DNA of 64,000 nucleotides from Zerene cesonia (Eukaryota > Arthropoda > Insecta > Lepidoptera > Pieridae), in assembly GCF_012273895.1 (NCBI RefSeq), contig NC_052109.1, forward strand, positions 4,850,432-4,914,431. Direction: 5' to 3'. Shown piece after piece: positions 60,339 to 64,000 of the stretch. The position numbers and the translations under genes were made by a program. A model generated the notes under the pieces. The model was not told where the DNA came from. It searched no databases and saw only the letters and a program-made list of their open reading frames with translations. Numbering within the stretch: position 1 is the stretch's first letter; each line of letters starts with the position of its first letter.

Positions 60339-60696
60339 TCCCTACTAATATTATAAATGCGAAAGTAACTCTGTCTGTCTGTCTGTCTGTTACGCTTTCA
60401 CGCCTAAACCAGTGAACCGATTTTGATAAAATTTGGTATGAAGATAGAACTGATCTTGGGAAAGGACATAGGATACTTTTTATCGCGAAAAAAGGGTAGA
60501 AAGGGTTGAACGAGGGGATGAATGTTTGTATGAAAATTCGATATTGTCAAACCGATTTTGATGAAACTTGGTATGAAGATGGATCTAAACGTCGAAAAGA
60601 ACAAACCATACTTTTTAATACGAAAAAAAATACTCCTTACCATGTCGCACGATATAAGCGAATTCTACGCGGGCGAAGCCGCGGGCGAAAACCTAG
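60339..60696 (+). mobile_element. Helitron-like element, complete ends
   Basis: It begins TCCCTACTAATATTATAAAT after an A and ends GCGAAGCCGCGGGCGAAAAC CTAG before a T (A|TC...CTAG|T). It is 358 bp with an internal duplication: CCGATTTTGATGAAA-type cores occur twice. A (CTGT)n tract lies near its 5' end. Confidence 0.75.
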
Positions 60697-60976
60697 TATA
60701 TATATAATTGGAATCTCGGAATGGGCTACAACGATTTTCATGAAATTTAGTATATAGGGAGTTTCGGGGGCGATAAATCGATCTAGCTAGGATTTTTTTT
60801 AGAAAATGTCATATTCGTGTTTTATTCGTGTTTTTTTTTCTTGACATCTATTAGTGAATAATAATACTATTTTGCTTCGTAGATAGCTGGACAACTGAAA
60901 TAACACATAGGCACTTTTTGTACCGATATTCCTACGGGATACGGACTTACGCGATTTCAACTGCGGGTCACAGCTA
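60697..60976 (+). mobile_element. Helitron-like element, near-identical to 26678-26956
   Basis: It starts TATATATATAATTGGAATCT C just after the CTAG of the previous element and ends AACTGCGGGTCACAGCTAG. It differs from the other copy by few substitutions and short indels. Confidence 0.75.
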
Positions 60977-63219
60977 GTAATTTTAACTTACTTTACAGCT
61001 AGTACTTTTACTTTATTGCATGAATTTATTATTCCACAAATAAAAAAACATCTATGAGTAAGTGAATCTATTTGTCTATGTGTCACAGAAATATATTAAA
61101 ATCATTAATTAGATTACAATCTCACAGGATAGATTGGTATTGTAACGTGTCGGAATTTGATTACATGCTCACGCACGTAACATACTCCGAATCTCCTGTA
61201 GGAAAAATAATGCGATAAATTGCATGCAAATGTTACGGATCACAAATTTTCTGCCAAACTCAGAAATTAGATTATTATCTAACGGTTTTTTTTTATTTAA
61301 CGGCGACATAATTACATATATGTATTCAAATCCATAATGGTTTTTTTAATTAATTATTAATTCACCAGTTTTGTAAATACTTGAAATGAAATAAGGAAGG
61401 CTATAAACATTTATTAATTAGGCGGTCAATGTAAATTGCGCATAATTGTTGATAATCTGGATGTGAAGAAAAACATTGATAAATTATTAACACTAGCAAT
61501 TTTAGACAATAAAATGGAAGCATTGTTTTATTACGTTTAATAATACAATGGGCTTATATTATTATCTGAAAGATGTAATTATAGTCTTCCTATATATTAT
61601 ATAAATTAATACTGTTATCTTTAACGTCTCTACTTTATAATTTATTTACTGTCTGATGACTAACGCCTTAGGTCCGCATAAATAATAAAATAAAATAGGA
61701 TAGTGATTTTAAAGTAAACACTCATTTACCGTTCAGAAACTTGCAAAAGCGTTTTTTTTTTTTATTTTATTATTAGCATAAAGGAAGTATAACCATTAAC
61801 ATATAGATTTCCAGTTTTAAATAATACAATATACATATCATTTACTAAAATATTGTTAATTGTTAAAAATTGATGATGACAACAATTAGGACTGTGGGTC
61901 ATCTTTAAAATCACATAATCTTATAATAGCAGTGACAGATCACCGTCGTCTAACTCATGCATTGCGTGCGCACGCTAATGTGACATTTGGTCACTGGCGG
62001 GCTAAAAAAGGCCCCTTTGAGCGACGTTTCGTGGAAATCTTTACTACACGCCTACCCAATTACATATGCATGTGCTTGCACTTTGGTTTATACCGGGCTT
62101 CAAGCGTTTGTTTCTTTAATAGTTACAGAATATTAATATTCTGGTATTATTTGTGATTATCAAAGAAGAATAGGTGATAGGGTTATTGCAGTCGACGATT
62201 TTTTTTATATACTGTCCTAAAAAGAAGCAAATAATATAGCTGAGCTCTATAAATACGATAAAAATGTTAGAAACATTAACTGGATAATTTGCATCAAATT
62301 AACATTCTGTTAATTTGTTCGAAATTTTGCAAAATGTAGATCTGTTCTGAATTAATCTTTACAACACGCTTGTTTTAAGAATCTGTGTATAATTATGTAA
62401 ATGCTTAACTTAGACCCACTTTGCAGTGTCACGTATCAGGCTATTAACATAAAATTATCGTGCTTGTTATCGAGGCTTTGCGAAGAGCTGATAATGTGGG
62501 AACAGAGGACGGAGACCAGCACCTGCGCGTCACGCCTCGAATGTTACGGGCGTAGTCTTTGTTTGAGAAAAAATTATCATTGAAAATAAACTTATGAAAA
62601 TACGCCCAAAAACTCTGTAAATACATTACAATAAACGACAATATACGTATAATCAAGTTTATAAAGAGTCAGTAGCTAGATATGAATGTATGGGTAGAAT
62701 GGAAACCGTTAAACAAATATTTAAAAAACTATGAAAATGACGACCCTTCTAAACGCTTTTGTTCGTTTTTAGTTAATATTCTATCAGCAGATTAAAATAA
62801 TCAAAGCGCTTAAAGTAATGTTCAAAATCAATTAACTTCCGACCAATTAAAGCACATAACGTCATTGCTAAATATATTAAAATGTAAAAATTAAATCTGT
62901 TAAACGATTAATAAATCTCGTTTATCGTCAAGTGACCATTTATTTCTGGGTTTGCTGAATTGTCTTTAATTAATTCTAATTGAGAGTCCTTTTGAGACCT
63001 TTGCGAGGCGCTTTATTGCAAACGCCCGCATCGTCTCCATGGGATACTAAATTCGACCCTCATGTTGTAAACAACACTTTTAATTTCACACGAAAATCGA
63101 ACTTCCATTAAGACAACACTAATCGATTTCCCCGAGTATTGAAATCGAAAAAATATACAACGAGAAATTTAAATCAAGTTTCCTGTTTACATTAAGAAAA
63201 GCGTTAACGGTAAGTCGCT

Positions 63220-63540
63220 ACAATTCCACATTCAACATTTCGAGAACGCCCTGATTTAGCTTTAGGAACGGCCGAGTAGTTTTACTTACCAAGAAATTGG
63301 GCAAACGAGTGAGCATGCGGTTATCGGCGTCACATAGTTCGCTACTGTTCGGGCGGGCGTCTTGTATTTCATTAGCTAGAAATCCGGGGACTGTTTTTCC
63401 GGGCTTCCCAATACATCCACAATGGCGCCGTTTCCGGCCAGGTTCCCGCCAAAACAGAAATAAACTGACCCACTTGCGCGGCCGCACGTCCGGCCTGTTC
63501 GCGTGCTGTCTGCATTTCCGGATGGCTTGTCATATTTATG
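63220..63540. promoter_or_regulatory. CpG-rich patch with E2F-like site
   Basis: It is GC-rich, with AATGGCGCCG and GTTCCCGCCAAAAC (E2F-like) near 63422-63456 and CGCGGCCGCACGTCCGG soon after. Open frames in it are probably by-products of the composition. It could be a promoter or enhancer; no splice donor is clear. Confidence 0.3.
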
Positions 63541-64000
63541 CTTTATGATTTTATATTTGTATGAATCCATTTTTCTACAACAAAAACAATAATCGTGAAA
63601 CCATACTTTCCCATATATTACACAGGAAGAGTACAATGTAAGCGTCTAATTTGTACGTTGATTACAATTGCAATTATGTATAAGGAATTATGAATTTTCG
63701 TGTGAAGATCAATCGATATCAAGTCAATAAAGAAGGGCTTTTTTTATTTATTTTGAAGTTAAATACAACTTTACGCTTAATTAAGTTTGGAAAATTTTCT
63801 CAGCTTTTCATTATTTCTTTATTTATTACATAACATACATATTATATACATTAGAATACAATACAAAACAACACATTGAAACATGTACAAAAAATCCCTA
63901 CTTCGTAACTTTTAATGTCCATTACCTACTTCATACTTTTCAGGATTATGCAAATGATTGATTTCGCAGTATATTTTTAATATACTTTTTATTTAAGTAC

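Larger units (their letters stand above)
49397..64000 (+). other. Downstream intronic region, gene continues off the window
   Basis: Fourteen kilobases with no exon I can support. It contains Helitron-like repeats at 49690-49870, 49940-50105, 51897-52111, 52570-52730, 53359-53640, 57320-57490, 57752-57932, 59083-59250, 60339-60696 and 60697-60976, SINE pieces at 56540-56640 and 59950-60082, and CpG-rich patches at 54830-55020, 56890-57010 and 63220-63540. Confidence 0.5.

Noticed and set aside
63218..63636. Three overlapping frames in a CpG-rich patch
   Set aside because: They occur on both strands with no start context, splice sites or recognisable protein.

Overview
The window looks like nuclear DNA from a lepidopteran insect, probably a butterfly or moth. 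Genes are intron-rich with GT/AG junctions, the DNA is AT-rich, and it is full of short non-autonomous repeats that begin TC, end in a GC hairpin plus CTAG and sit between A and T (Helitron-like, resembling the 'Lep1' elements). There are also tRNA-derived SINEs whose tails are typical of Lepidoptera. A 1,000-N assembly gap lies at 24169-25168. No prokaryotic, plasmid or CRISPR feature is supported. All exon models are hand-read from splice sites and reading-frame phase.

Left part (1-15 kb): a minus-strand five-exon MAX gene (bHLH-zipper partner of MYC/MAD), an unrecognised two-exon gene for a 79-residue protein, and a tandem cluster of small secreted-protein genes on the plus strand. Two intact members (8020-9706 and 10709-12061) share the exon plan 103/80/about 205 nt. 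A diverged member (5162-6256) keeps the 80-nt middle exon and the same intron phases. A lone first exon with its own TATA box (7265-7355) is either an alternative first exon or a relic. The fold pattern recalls the MBF2 family, but that is tentative. Two unrecognised minus-strand ORFs follow, then an intronless testis-specific serine/threonine kinase (TSSK) gene at 13778-14812.

Middle part (16-28 kb): a complete 14-exon EXOC5/Sec10 gene (exocyst subunit, 729 residues). Its 13th exon is extremely GC-rich and encodes an RG/AP-rich expansion. A 37-bp minisatellite starts right at that exon's splice donor. The last intron contains the assembly gap and several repeats.

Right part (28-64 kb): a CpG-rich region ending in a good splice donor at 28606/28607 looks like a promoter and non-coding first exon. 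Two coding exons far downstream (42023-42148 and 49276-49396) encode an acidic N-terminus that I read as the start of an ETS factor of the Pointed type. Its PNT and ETS domains would lie beyond the window. A three-exon ATP synthase subunit d gene is nested on the opposite strand in the first large intron. The rest is intronic sequence with repeats, two further CpG-rich patches and several striking perfect hairpins.
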